Positions 52,981 through 64,000 are shown, counted from the stretch's first letter. The stretch is 64,000 nucleotides of DNA from Symbiodinium sp. CCMP2592 (GCA_905221615.1 CAJNDT010006195.1:258501-322500); one strand, 5' to 3'. Numbers and translations are program-made. The notes: generated by a model not told the origin, from the sequence alone.

Positions 52981-53387
52981 CTGCGCAGACACTGAGAACA
53001 TATCGAGGGAGAGGACCGCTTTGTCGTCGACTCAGTCGTGCATGAAGATCTCCCAGTGGCGTTGGGCATTCCTAGAGGCCGACTGTGTGCTCAACATGGA
53101 GGGTTAATTACGACGAGATCACATGATACAACAGCAGTGGTACAATGGGAGTGCAGTGTGCAGTGGCAGTGACAATGAATTAAATGTCGTGATAGCTTCG
53201 AGTCCACCGACAAAGAGACGGGCAGTACATGCAGAAGAAGATTCTGGCTGCTCCATCAATGCATCAAACACTGCTGCAGATCCTCGAGCTCGCTTGGAGG
53301 CACGTGAAGGCGCCGGCTGCTGACATAACAGACATGGCGAACTCCACGTCATGGCATTTATGCCACCAAGTGCCTGCCAAACTTATT
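52981..53387 (-). other. Probable upstream part of the methyltransferase gene
   Basis: The stretch before the gap holds no clear motif I. One minus-strand frame reads DVEFAMSVMSAAGAFTCLQA at about 53340-53280. Heptamers of ACTCATG type lie nearby at 52836-52880, downstream of motif IV on the minus strand. Confidence 0.3.
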
Positions 53388-53487
53388 NNNNNNNNNNNNN
53401 NNNNNNNNNNNNNNNNNNNNNNNNNNNNNNNNNNNNNNNNNNNNNNNNNNNNNNNNNNNNNNNNNNNNNNNNNNNNNNNNNNNNNNN
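53388..53487. other. Assembly gap, 100 N
   Basis: Exactly 100 unknown bases, a conventional size for a scaffold join of unknown length. Linkage of the sequences on its two sides depends on mate pairs or long reads not visible here. Confidence 1.
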
Positions 53488-53967
53488 CGAATTCTGTTCA
53501 ACAATAGTAACACTGAAATTATATTGTATTTGACTCTAAACTGAAATTCTACTACATACATGTATATATATATATATATATATCTTCAGAACATGTTTTT
53601 TGATTAAAGTTCTTTGCTAACCAGAATGTAGAATCTTCTTCTAACATTGTCTCGAAGTAGATTTCGAGGTTCGTTCTTTCAGAAGTGATTTAGGATCATA
53701 TATTTCTCCAGGAATACTTCTTTATTGGTGATGATTTCAATTATCAAGAAAAGTCATCATTATTCAAGCACGGATCTTCGATGCACGGCGATCAGCATTC
53801 AATGCTCTTCTCGTTCTCCGCCCTGCGATGTAGCGCATAATGCTAATGCTTCACGAATGTTCGGCGTGACGCTGTCAGAAGCCAGTCTGATCACCGACAT
53901 GAGTGGCAAGTCACGGCTTTGATGCATCGTGATTCCATTGGCGTTCCAAGCGTGATGTTCGTCTGCT
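53488..53967. other. AT-rich stretch with TA microsatellite
   Basis: The sequence after the gap up to about 53780 is far richer in A and T than the rest of the window. It contains a TA repeat at 53560-53582. I see no gene. It separates the methyltransferase gene from the 3' end of the NUDIX-glycosyltransferase gene. Confidence 0.7.
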
Positions 53968-55676
53968 TCATTGCAGTTCCGGCGACAAGTAGCCCATAGC
54001 CTTGGACAAGATCCAGCCACGCTCCACTCCAACCAGAGTATCACCTTGAGCCACTGCATTGTTGATAGGAGCCTGGTTTGCAGTTGCATCCGGCGTGGTT
54101 GTTGCAGCTGGCACTGAATCCAAGACCTTTGCATGTTCTGTCAGTCTGACACAAGTCCCGCAGGCTATTTGCACGGCTGCTTGCTCCGAATCAAGCATGA
54201 CCTGCTCTGTGAACAATGCCGATAGGGCATCCCCGTGCGAGAGATGTGCTTCCCTCGCATCCTTATGAAAGGATTCATTCAGGGGCATGTTTCCAAGCCA
54301 CTTGTCTGGAAAAGCGCCGAGCGTTTTGTATTTTGCATATAGCCAGTTGACACCACAGACCGGAAAGTGAAGGATACAGGGATCTTTGCACTCCCGAAAT
54401 CCCTCGACGTCCATACGTCTGGGATCTGCAAGGGCAGTGCAGGACTTGTGGCCGCCTGGCAGTTGCCACAGATGCTGACTACTGAGTGTTGCACCTAAGC
54501 CTGTTCTGCAGGCGCTCTTGCCATTGTCGTAAAATAAGAAGTACTGGCCGTGCTTTGATCGATCCATCCAAAAGCGCAGGCCACTTCGAGCTTTGGCCGT
54601 GAGTGGCACTGCGAACTGGTGCTGCTTGAACAACGAAACCGTCGCGAAATAATCTTGAGTCTCGGGCTGCTCAGGCACACCTTCCTCAGTCTGCCAACTT
54701 GATGCAAAGCTGCAAGATGCAAAACAAGATTGTGTGGCCAAGAGGCGTGGTTGAGATAAGACATCTGGTGAATGTCCTGCGACTCTAGCATCTGGAAGTG
54801 AGGAACTATAGAATCCTCGCAAGTGTAGAACAACTCGTCAGAGTCCAAGCACAAAATCCAACGGCAAGCCAGGGAAGGAGCCAGCGTTGAGGCAAATTCG
54901 AAATCAAGAAGCTGGCGTGCAGATACTTCGTTGTCGAAGCCCTCCAGCTTCGTGAAGGATGCACAGTGCTGGCGCTGTGCTCGCAGCAAATCGTCTCCGC
55001 GCACATGGTACAACACACGAGATGCGGGGAAGCGTCGGACTACATCAAGAGTCGCGGTGTCGGACGGATCGTCCACAAATATCATCACCCTAGCAAAACC
55101 CTTTCGCAAGTGATACCGGATGAAGGACTCCAGTGGGCGAGCACTTGGAGCGTCCACGAAGCTGACGGTCGAGACCAGGAGGGCTGCTCCAGGCTCACTC
55201 TGCCCAAAGCGCGGAACTGAAGCCGGCACCAGGGGGGCTACAAAGTGCTCTAAAACCTCCCAGCTGTCCGGGCCCTCGTGGCCTTTGAAGCGGAATCGGC
55301 CAACGAATGGCGTGGCCATCTGCTCGTCCAAGTATTGCAAGAGCCAGTAGGCATCATCGGCCCACATCTTATCCAGCGGGATGTCCTCGTGACCGTACCA
55401 TGCAGGCTTCATTTCTTCTGTTTCCTCTGGCTCCCCTTTCCACACACTCAAGTCAAAAACGTTGACCTCCATTGCTTTCGGTTTCGTATCATACAGATAT
55501 GTTAAGGATCCACGCCAGTTCAGTCCATCCCGATCAGCTGTAAGCCCGCACTCCTCCTGCAGCTCCCTGATTGCGCTTTCTTCGAGGCACTCTCCCGGCT
55601 CCAGTTTGCCACCAAAGCCGTTTAGTTTGCCCTGTCCAAATCCACGCTTCTTTAGCCCTAGGAGGACCAATCTCTG
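53968..55676 (-). CDS. MTH1-type NUDIX hydrolase fused to a glycosyltransferase-like domain
   Basis: The exon starts after an AG at 55677 with QRLVLLGLKKRGFGQGKLNG. A perfect NUDIX box follows: GGKLEPGECLEESAIRELQE then ECGL (GX5EX7REUXEEXGU). LPLDKMWADDAYW and FRFKGHEG also fit MTH1/NUDT1, which hydrolyses oxidised purine nucleotides. From about residue 165 a GT-A type domain follows: ESFIRYHLRKGFARVMIFVD, then CRWILCLDSDELFY with a DxD-type metal site. The frame changes at about 54720-54770 (near MSYLNHASWPH) and continues as DYFATVSLFKQHQFAVPL, YFLFYDNGKSACRTGLG, ILHFPVCGVNWLYAKYK and LGAFPDKW to 53968. A 50-60-base intron or a frameshift explains this. The start codon lies in an upstream exon not found. 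Confidence 0.8.
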
Positions 55677-56707
55677 CTGTGGTCTCCTCGGATAAATCCT
55701 CAGCAGATGCTAGAGGTGTGGGAGTGTCCTGTGACCGAAAAACGATCACCTATTTCATCGGGTTCAAAGACAAAGCTTGAAACGGATTGAGGCTTTGCAG
55801 ATGCAGCCTGGGCACAGTGTCAGGACACTCTTCTCCCGGGCTTCAAAAGCGACGGCCATGGCGGAGAGGCCGATACAGTTTCCGAGGTGGTGTCCGAGGC
55901 TGTCATGAGAGGGACCCCTGCAAGACTTCTCCCGTCACGGATGACCATGTGATACTGGCAGCTCTCAAGCGAAAGGTCACGGTCTCGAATCAATAAGCTC
56001 TCAGCTTTATGGACTACCTAGCTTGCTGAGCAAGACAAAGCAAATCCTCACATCTCCAAGGCTCGACAACCCTGCCCTCAATCTCCACTGGATGGCTAGG
56101 AGCACCGACCAAATCTATGCCCCAATGCAGGCAGAAGACCCAGCATGCATTTAAGTACAGGTTTCAGGGAGTGCCGGCTGCCGTTTTTTCTGATGCTCGC
56201 ACTCGAATGATTCGGGTTTCTTCACCGTCCACGTCACACCATCATCAGAGGAGTTGCAGAGCGACTGCTCTGCCTTGCAAGTCTGATATCCTTCCTCTCT
56301 CTGTCCCTGCGCACTGAAAAAAACTCCTGCGCTTCCCACACTGCAGCCAAAATGCAATCTCAACGCGCCGTGAAAATAATCAACCTGTCAGGTAGCTGAC
56401 TCGAAAGGAGAGGTCGCACATGCCTTGAGACTAGAAGCTCGCAAAATGACAATCGTCACACCTCTGAAGATTGCGCAGGGCTCTCTGCAGCCGCGCTGGA
56501 GAAACAAGATGCAGGAAGCCTCACTGTGCAGCTGAGTCTCTGATTAGTATTAGTGCTCCACTGAGACAGGTCAAGCAACTGCATCTCTAAATCTATTTCT
56601 GCATGGCACATCCAAGCTTGAGCTCATGAGAACGTTACATCTCAGTCTGGGCCTGGCTCGTGAGCCAGGCCTTCAATACAATCGGATGCTCCTCAATAGT
56701 CATAATG

Positions 56708-56800
56708 GTAATAGATAGAAATAATAATAGTAATAATAGTAATAATTGCAATAATAGCAATAATAGTTATCATAGTAATAATAGTAATAATAGTTTTTGC
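56708..56800. repeat. AATAATAGT microsatellite, first of two
   Basis: About 90 bases of AATAATAGT / AATAGT units with a few changes. A second tract of the same type lies at 57060-57135. The 260 bases between them are ordinary sequence. Confidence 0.9.
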
Positions 56801-57059
56801 GCTCCCACTTGTCACCCTGCTCTGCAGGTACTCAGTAGACTACGATTCACGAAGCAACACTTTCTAAGCCAAACTCTGAAAGACACTCCGCAACTAAAGA
56901 CATGCATTCCAGCGCAATGCTTAAGGTCAGGGTCGACCTGGAAAGTGCAGCTCCCCATGTTCATGAGCTTTCCACGCGCTGCAGCTACACGTGGATGTAG
57001 GCACCGCTTTCTCTGCACCAACAAACGTTCGAGCAAGGCTACTGAGGGACCGAGCCTTT

Positions 57060-57135
57060 AGCAATAATGGTAATAATTGTAATAGTAGTAATAGTAGTAA
57101 TAGTAGTAATAATAGTAATAGTAAGAATAGTAGGC
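57060..57135. repeat. AATAGTAGT microsatellite, second of two
   Basis: About 75 bases of AATAGTAGT / AATAGT units, same orientation as the tract at 56708-56800. Confidence 0.9.
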
Positions 57136-58082
57136 CGGCGATGCGTGCGAGACCGGAATGCGTGCTTCTGAGACCATGGCGGCCAACTATACATGTTCGC
57201 CACATCGATTCCGCGCATCTGGTGGCCCATAACGACAGGCGGCGGCGCATCAGTGTCAAACTCCGCCAGGCTCGTCAGCGTTTTTGCAGGAGTCTATTTA
57301 GCTCAGATTAAAGCCACGGCCGCAGCTTGCGCTGGCAAACCTCCCTCGCTTAGCGACAAAGCAGTTTCGTTATCGCGAAACATTGCGCTGCTTTGGTGCC
57401 GTCGCGCAGGCTAGAGACATCTAGAAACCGTCCCGGAGAAATGAGATATGCAGCCGTCACTCGAGAGCAAGCAGCCAGGCGACACTGCAAGGTGTTGGAA
57501 CAGCTTTCCACTTTTGCATCCAAAGTGCTGCCACTCGGCTGGTGTCGCCTGCAGGTGGTATGTTTCTCCAAAAACGTAAGACTCAACGTCTTCGGCATGG
57601 GCCTTTGACTGAGATGATGTGGCAAGCCTATCGTTGCTATCTTGCGGCTTCCTACGGGGGTGGTGTCCGGCGCTGAATGCATGCCGAATGGATGTGCTGT
57701 CAAACAAGTTTAGGAAGCAATACCCCCTTGAAGAAGCAGCACACCTAATGCCTTCACGACGCTGGCACGTAGATGCATAAGTTGAAAGGGCTTTCGAAGA
57801 TCACGCAAACAGTCGTATGACGTATGACGGTACCACACTGCAAGTCATAACCATAACACTTCGGAGGAAGCACTGCAAATTTTCGCGATGCACTCGCCCC
57901 CCCCTGCCAGCATCTGCCAGTAACGCTCAAAATATCTTAAAATTGTCTGACCGTGCAGCTTCTCAGCTACCTACGTTCGATGAACCTGAGTTGAGTACAC
58001 CTTATCAGAAAACCAATGAAACCATCGTCCCAACCAGACATATACTATCCTAAGCTGCCCACAGTCCCTCTGCTGATTTTAG

Positions 58083-58390
58083 TCAGCGGCTGCCATCTCG
58101 AAGCCCACACACATTCCTGGCCTTCTTGCCGGGCTCCCAGCTAAGGATATCGAAGGACATACCATCAAAGAAAACCCAACCTTGGCAACGGATGTTGGAA
58201 AGAGCTGGTCGCAGGCACATTGTTGAACAACAGCCGGAACCCTTACAAAAAACGTGGATCGGACGTGCTGGGGTCTTTGTCACTTCATCTTCAAAGTAGG
58301 TGATGAAGGGACCTGCATCAGATCTGGGCTTGGCATCAGACATTCGCAAAAGGCCTACTTGTAGTGGGTCTGCCGGTCTGGTCATTGAAA
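58083..58390 (-). CDS. Unassigned C-terminal exon
   Basis: The minus-strand frame reads DPLQVGLLRMSDAKPRSDAG, FITYFEDEVTKTPARPIHVF, CKGSGCCSTMCLRPAL, IRCQGWVFFDGMSFDILSWE and PGKKARNVCGLRDGSR to a stop at 58083. The composition is protein-like. It lies downstream of, and on the same strand as, the aspartic protease. It may be a following exon of that gene or a separate gene; no domain is recognised. Confidence 0.5.
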
Positions 58391-58571
58391 TCTTGCACTG
58401 GCGAAGCTGCAACTACGAAGGCACATTGGCTGGCCTGTGTAGTTTCCCATAGCATCACCCTTTGTCCACACATGGCCTGATTTGGGTGCATATGCGTCTG
58501 TATAACAACTATATGAACCGGCCTGCTGCCATCATGCTTTTCACTTTTTCTACTCCAGCAACGCCAATCTG

Positions 58572-59893
58572 TCACAGAGGGCGGCTGATATCCAGGTGTG
58601 CTGTCCTAGGCACACCTTTCCCCTTCCGGGGCACTATCCTGGAGTTGGATTCCGACAGTAGTAGACTGTCTGATGTACAGGGCTGACAAGCACCTCGCTC
58701 CAGTGATACCTGCCTGTTCTGCATGTCATAGCCCACGTTGTACTCATAGAAAAGCGGCGTTCCCAGGATCCACACAGGGCCATGTTCTGCAGTCGTATAC
58801 TCCATTTCGCCAAAGCCTGGCATGCAAACCGACTTGCTGTCAACCACGGTTTCTGTCACCCACGCCCAAGACGTCAACTCGAAGAGCTCTGTTCGTTCTT
58901 CGGCCACTTTTATGTGAAGGAAAATTGAAGGAATTTCGGCCAAGCCCGACTCGTGTAGCCACTGGGAGCAGTTTTGCAGCACCATTCCAAAATGGAAGGC
59001 GCTGGGCCGCCCAAGCGACTGCTCTCTGCACCTGGGCCACCTACTGCAGAGCTCCGCTTGCAAGAGCTTTACCTGCTGCGACGGTCCAGTTATCAGCGTC
59101 GTACCGGAATCAGGAATGATGCCACACGGACTGGTCATGCCTTTGCTCATTGTCTCCGGACCGCAAAACAGAACGCCTGCATCCGAAGGCCCATTTCGAG
59201 GGCCAGTAGACAAACCGAAGAAGCTGATACCCCAGTGCAGCTTTCCAACCTGCGGGATGGGCCGTGACAGCGGAGGGATGTTGAATCTTAAGGCGCCAGG
59301 TCGCTCTCCGTCTTGGAAGCACATCGAAAAGCGATCGATGTGTGCCATTTCAAGGAACAGCTTGGTCTCAAGTGGTTGGGCTTGCGGCTTTGGCTGCGGA
59401 GCAGCAGCAGCACAAAGCTGTGGAAGGATCAAGCAAATTACGGCCTCCATGATGCCTGAGTAGTCCGGCTCCTTGGTTTGGGCCATAACCGTTGAAGAGT
59501 CAGCGTGAGCTGCGACGGGGTCTTGGGGTAGACCCAGCCCCAGGATGCCTTGAAATTCCCCGGACACCTGCAGCGCTGCTCGGCTGAGGATCAGCAACAC
59601 ACCGTTTGTCATGGTGGCTGAAACTCCAGAGACGTTGACTATATCGCTGGCTACGGCCACCTCGATGGGGCCGCTGCCAAAAGTCAGCTGGGCGATGGTC
59701 GGGTTCGATGGAATGGAGAAGGTCGTGGACCTGTTCGTTCCTCGAAAGCACCTGTCATGCCTGCCACATCCGGTGCTCTGCACCTCGTCACAGATGCAAG
59801 ATGGCACAATGATGTTGTCACTGCCGGTGTCCGCAACTGCATCGAAGCATTGAGGGGGTGTGCCAACACACACCTCTGCCGAGAAGAAAGTAC
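58572..59893 (-). CDS. Pepsin-like aspartic protease (family A1), main exon
   Basis: After an AG acceptor at 59894 the exon reads FFSAEVCVGTPPQCFDAVAD then TGSDNIIVPS (first catalytic DTGS). LTFGSGP, GILGLGLPQDP, the second catalytic site CGIIPDSGTTLITGP and WILGTPLFYEYNVGYDM follow, all in the A1 order. About 440 residues in one exon covers the whole mature enzyme. An Ala/Pro/Gln-rich insert (AAAAPQPKPQAQPLE, about residue 185) is preceded by a hydrophobic stretch. Both lobes and both Asp residues are present, so activity is likely, probably in the secretory or vacuolar system. The N-terminus begins in phase 1, so a signal/propeptide exon lies upstream; the C-terminal tail may be an unspliced intron end. 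Confidence 0.87.
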
Positions 59894-60576
59894 CTGCAAG
59901 TGTGGCCAAGCCAAGCCTACACACCAGTTATCCTACTCACCTGCTGTTTGTTTGTTGCACACCTGCGGTCGTGGGAATCCTGGGATTTCTTATCGATTAT
60001 GTGCTTGCAGCTCATCCGGCGCGCTGGCTTCTGCCGCGAGGCGGCTGAGCCTTGCCGGCTTCACGGCTGTTCGTCACTTCACTTGTACCATCTTGTACCG
60101 TTTATACCCTTTCGGCTTTTTCAGCTTTCCTCTTCAGTTTAGCCGCCGTCGCACGGACTAAGGTGACTAAGCCTCGATTGGAAGACATCCTTGGTGAGCA
60201 CATGCCATCTAAATATCTGACACAGCATCACACCATTCATCGGATCAGCTCGTGAAGAAAATAAGACCGAAAAATATCACAAAAAAACACTGCGCATCAT
60301 CAAGCGGGGCACAGCATCAGTAAATCGTGATTGGCAAGTTCTGGCTAAAGTCGGCAAGCATGCCACATAATGAAATCGGGTGTAAACAGCTGGCAAACAT
60401 CCCTGCCTTGATTCTTCAGCGGCGTACATACTTCCGGCTTGGTGCCGAACACCGCCGAGCGCATCTGAAACATGGATGCCCCCTTGGCGCATTTGTCATC
60501 CGCCGTCCTTGAATGTTCTGCTTTGGCACATCCCACAACAAGACGAGAAAGCAAAAAGACACGTCCTGCTACATGC

Positions 60577-60663
60577 TGCAAGCTGCTGTCCCAGGGATGT
60601 GGCGATCAGTAGAGTTAAAGACAGTGCGGCGAGCCGACGCCCGGCAGCACGACTGGCTGCCAT
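60577..60663 (-). CDS. Candidate signal-peptide exon of the aspartic protease
   Basis: An ATG at 60661-60663 opens MAASRAAGRRLAALSLTLLI followed by ATSLGQQLA, a good signal peptide, and a GC donor is possible at 60575-60576. A basic segment at about 60200-60110 (LVTLVRATAAKLKRKAEKAE, followed by a GTATAA donor) could be a propeptide exon. Phases of these pieces do not join directly to the protease exon, so a part is missing or the model is wrong. Confidence 0.35.
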
Positions 60664-62757
60664 TGTTATGAAAAGCATGCCAAGATGGCCTGCCGCGGTA
60701 AGCTCCCGGTGAATGTGCACGGGCCAAAAGCCCAGCTCGAGCCGCATGCAACATGCGCGACTACTCTTCGCAACCTCCTGGGTAAGGGGTTCATCCTCAG
60801 GAATCCTAAAGAGAGAAACTCGTGTTACAACTTCCCATGATTTCCTGAAGCTTGCAAGCCGGCACAACGAGGTACACAATCCGAGGAGGCGACAGTTTCG
60901 AATGGACTGATCTGTCGGTGACACGACCTGGAAGGCCACGGCAGACGGTAGCACGAGTCCGATTCCTATTCACCAGACCTAGAGACTCCGAGAGATAAAT
61001 CCGCTCCACGACCGGTCAAGTTGCGGCTTGCTTTCCGCCGTAGTGGGCATCCTCCAGCCAGTTCGGCGGCAGGAGCCCCACGCCCATCTCTATGACCTTG
61101 ACATCATCATGCATTCAGCTCGTCTCTCATCGCACTTTAAGCCGGCCTTGCAGGTACCATTTGGCGTGTAGTAGTACCTCCGAAAATGACACAGATCATC
61201 GCAAGACGAGCAGCTGCCTGATATCACACTTGAGTATGCGGCGTGCTGCCGTTTTGGCGCTCGTTGTCATAGAACGGTGCTTGTCCGGGGCTCCTCGCAA
61301 AGTCTGCGTGCACATGCATCATGGCACAGTTGAGGACCGTCGTTTCTTGCGAGCAGTAGGAAAGAGCAGGGCCACTTAGCAGGCAAAGCACGGGCCTGTC
61401 AATATGGAGGTTCCCACCGTAGGGCCAGTCATAGAAGAGATCTGTGTGTCCTGATACAGGCGGTGCTTGTACGCAGATCGCCAGGTGCCAGGTGCTTTGA
61501 TCTGCTGCACAAGCTGCGCAGCTGGCCGCTGCGGTTCTTCAACATGTAAGCATGGAACCTGAGCTGAAGCTGAAGAAAGCGTTAGACATCGTTGGAGATA
61601 TCTGTGTCTTTCTCTCTTTTTTAAAGACGCAGGGATCCGGGCACGGTTGGCCAAGGCGAAGGCTGCGGAATCGCTGCCGCAACCGCGGCTAAGGCCACGG
61701 CCATCTCGGATAGAGCTGCGGAGTTTTCCATTCTCTGTGCTGCTTTAGCTTCGCGCTGAGGCAGGTGCGCAAAGTCTCATCATGGCCTGCATGGCCTACA
61801 GAGTCGAAGCGACGTGCATTGGCAAACACTGACAAAGATATCGGGCCAGACGCCTCTGAAGGGGCACGAACCTCTCCCACCTAACACCACCCTTCGAGCC
61901 CGGCATATCCACGCGAAGTGCATGAGCAGAAACCAGCGAACCAAGCTCACCTCATGACGTACCCAGTACCCAGAACATGGCAGCATTTTGTAAAAAGGAC
62001 GAAGTCTATGAGTCTATGTGAGTTCGGGCAGGGGATCAAGTGACAGCTGTCTGCTGCCGCTCTTCAACCCTTTCCGTTCCCGGTTTGACACAGGCTGGTA
62101 ATTTACAGCCCATTGTCAGTGGTTTGGACAGGTTCGGCGTCAATCCACAGCATGCCTCTCCTGCACATCCTAGCAAGAATGCAAGAATGTGCAGGTGCAC
62201 GGCCGTGACGCAGAAACGATGGCGTCATCATCTCAGATCCTTGTTCGCATGTGGCAAGTGGAACTCACCTGAGGCAAAGACAGGTGCACAACATGTCAGT
62301 CAGCAGTTCTGCGGCGACAAGCGAGCATGGCCGGTGCAGTGCAGGCGTCTGCTTGCCAACAGGACACACATAATCATTCCAGTCTATGCCGAACCTGCCC
62401 TCGATGATCTCGAGCAGGAAGTCATCCTAGACCCCGCAAGGTGTGTGGGGGGGAGCGAGCACATACTGCAAATATGGAAGCCCAATGCAGGCTTCGAACA
62501 TGCACACAGGCAGCCAGCAACATTGGAGCACATGCAGGTGCACGCGGAAGACTGCTTGGGCTTTTGGAAGCATGCCTTGCTCTTGATTCCCTTCTCTGGG
62601 GTCTAGAGTCCAGAGAGTACCCTGAGCCCTGCCCTGCCTGCTTCGGCAGCGGGATCTTCACTGCTGCCTGAGGCACGTCATGTGACATTGGAGAATCCTT
62701 GTCGGCGACTTTCACGAGAAGAAAGAAACTCAAAGAACCGGCGCCAAACACACCATC
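60664..62757. other. No supported gene
   Basis: Fragmentary frames occur on both strands, for example 60830-60680 minus (VSLFRIPEDEPLTQEVAKSS) and 62340-62606 plus (PALDDLEQEVILDPARCVGG). The latter could be an exon of an unknown plus-strand gene. None shows a domain or fixed splice sites. Confidence 0.35.
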
Positions 62758-63157
62758 CTAGCAAGCTGCCAGAAGCTCACGGACATACTTCAGAACCGGA
62801 TCGTCCTGGAGCTGAGTAAGGATCTGGTGCAGAGCAGACCACATGCGGGTGTGACACATTCTGAGATCCTGCTTGTTGCGGACGATGCTCTGCAGCTTCA
62901 GCCTTTCCGGTACTTTTCCATATGTGCATGCATGGCACGCCGTGGTTGCTCCCGCACTGGCTGGGCTGGACGTGGCAGCACTTTGGCCAAGCTGCATTGT
63001 CTCATTCAGGCTTTCGGGGCCAAACTTCTGGGCCACGAGGCCTCGGTCCCGAGCTGGCGATACTTGGCCGTCCAGCGTACCGATGTTCTTAGCAGTCTTA
63101 GCATGAGCAAGGCAAAGATGGACTTGCTGCCCGAGTTCTTTCCAGGTTGCGCTTGAC
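62758..63157 (-). CDS. C-terminal exon of an unrecognised gene
   Basis: An AG at 63158-63159 starts a 400-base exon reading SSATWKELGQQVHLCLAHAK, QVSPARDRGLVAQKFGPESL, YGKVPERLKLQSIVRNKQDL and LTQLQDDPVLKYVRELLAAC, ending at a stop at 62758. Length and phase fit a last exon. Upstream exons would lie to the right. I do not recognise the protein; an AC repeat (63165-63181) lies directly before the acceptor. Confidence 0.55.
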
Positions 63158-64000
63158 CTCAGAAACACACACACACACACACGGAGTTTGGGAGTCCATC
63201 AGGACAGAACCAATCACTTCCAGTTTTGCCATAATATGTTGCTATAGTCGACGATCACCTGATAGCCTTATTGTGACGATCCTGACAATGCGACATGAAC
63301 CTTAAAGTCATCCAAGCACACATGAGCACACATTTCGGCTTGCCAGGTTTTTGGCTTGGCCTGGTTGCCATTCAATCCTAAAGCAGGTACGTCTGGCTGA
63401 TCAGGCCAGATATCACCATGTGCTGACAGTGTCTTCGTTGGGCAGTGACTGTCAGGCATGCACTGCCCCCCTGCTGACAAAAGAACGATGCAGTACTGGA
63501 CAACATTTGTATCGCATGCACCAAGAACCTCTAGCTTAGAACCGAGGCTTACACCCACACACACCCCTCAGTGAGGGGAGAGTCCTGAGTCCTGTGTCCG
63601 ATTGCCCTGCTGACGAGACAAACAATGCAGTACTGGAGAACATTGGCAACGAAAGCATCCGAACCTCTAGTCTACAAGTGCATACACACACTCACACGTG
63701 TACCTCAAGAGGGGCAAATCTGCGTCCTTTGTCGAATCGCATCAAGCATTGGTTCTTTTGCAAAAACTCGCGACATCAAGTCCTGTCGGAATCAAGTCCT
63801 GTCGGAATCTGTCGTTCACAAATGTCGGTAACCGTCTTCATCATGCAGGAAACAGTAGTGCGGCCCATACCAATCGTGTTGTTGCTCCTGAGCACTATGG
63901 TGACTGTGATAGCAGCAACGATTCTCGCAATGTTGACACCGGTGTTGACAACGAATGGGTCCATCCTGAAACCGGAATCTGCGATTGAGTCTGTCCCAAA
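63158..64000. other. Short AC repeat, then no gene seen
   Basis: An AC microsatellite at 63165-63181 forms the upstream side of the preceding exon. A diverged duplication of about 110 bases is visible (63470-63560 and 63600-63720, both with AATGCAGTACTGGA and ACCTCTAG). No coding sequence is supported. Confidence 0.5.

Larger units (their letters stand above)
55677..58082. other. No supported gene; upstream region of the NUDIX fusion gene
   Basis: A minus-strand frame just upstream (55749-55677, FRSQDTPTPLASAEDLSEET) may be part of the previous exon. Further right I see only short frames and two AATAGT-type repeats. Regulatory sites could not be recognised. Confidence 0.4.

Noticed and set aside
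62040..62606. 188-codon plus-strand frame as a gene
   Set aside because: Only the second half reads somewhat protein-like; no domain, start context or splice site supports it, and the minus strand is equally open.

Overview
The window looks like a draft nuclear scaffold of a dinoflagellate (Symbiodiniaceae or a relative). This is inferred from several things together: short exons in long introns, clear GC as well as GT splice donors, retrotransposon proteins of a GC-rich type I associate with Symbiodinium genomes, plant-type (TTTAGGG) telomere-like motifs in introns, many simple repeats, and a cytosine-methyltransferase-like gene of algal type. There is no bacterial operon structure, no rRNA or tRNA that I could recognise, and one 100-base assembly gap (53388-53487). 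All gene models were spliced by eye, so exon ends are proposals.

Layout. 1-2.4 kb: one exon of an endonuclease/exonuclease/phosphatase-fold gene that runs off the left edge. 2.4-5.7 kb: a nearly intact LINE on the minus strand (endonuclease and reverse transcriptase, one frameshift between them). It abuts a 2.4-kb element with perfect terminal inverted repeats (5717-8161) whose interior is studded with a GGAATAT motif. 8.6-9.6 kb: a two-exon minus-strand gene for a secreted or type I membrane protein with a Cys-rich ectodomain. 11-17.5 kb: a graveyard of R2-like retrotransposon C-termini (head-to-head, deleted and tandem-truncated copies), a decayed ORF pair and a LINE endonuclease remnant. 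18.2-21.2 kb: an unrecognised minus-strand multi-exon gene. 21.5-27.1 kb: a plus-strand, intron-rich gene with a CCHC knuckle, a zinc ribbon and an ISXO2-like DDE transposase domain. Its introns carry telomere-like CCCTAAA/TTTAGGG tracts. 27.6-30.2 kb: another unrecognised minus gene.

30.3-37.3 kb holds minus-strand retroelement material of one family: a reverse transcriptase/RNase H polyprotein with one frameshift, a 419-codon unknown ORF, two copies of a conserved GLGPG-type domain, two copies of a 340-bp repeat ending in A-runs, and an array of perfect or near-perfect palindromes. 38.6-50.3 kb: a very long minus-strand gene of many short exons with charged low-complexity segments, a Cys/His-rich N-terminus and a tandem triplication of an exon module. 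50.8-53.0 kb: a minus-strand C5-cytosine methyltransferase-like gene whose exons join in phase through motifs IV, VI, VIII and X.

54.0-55.7 kb: a minus-strand MTH1-type NUDIX domain fused to a glycosyltransferase-like domain. 58.1-60.7 kb: an unassigned exon and a pepsin-like aspartic protease. 62.8-63.2 kb: a C-terminal exon of an unknown gene. Most host genes lie on the minus strand, consistent with the unidirectional gene blocks described for dinoflagellates. The transposase-like gene is the main exception and is divergent from its left neighbour.
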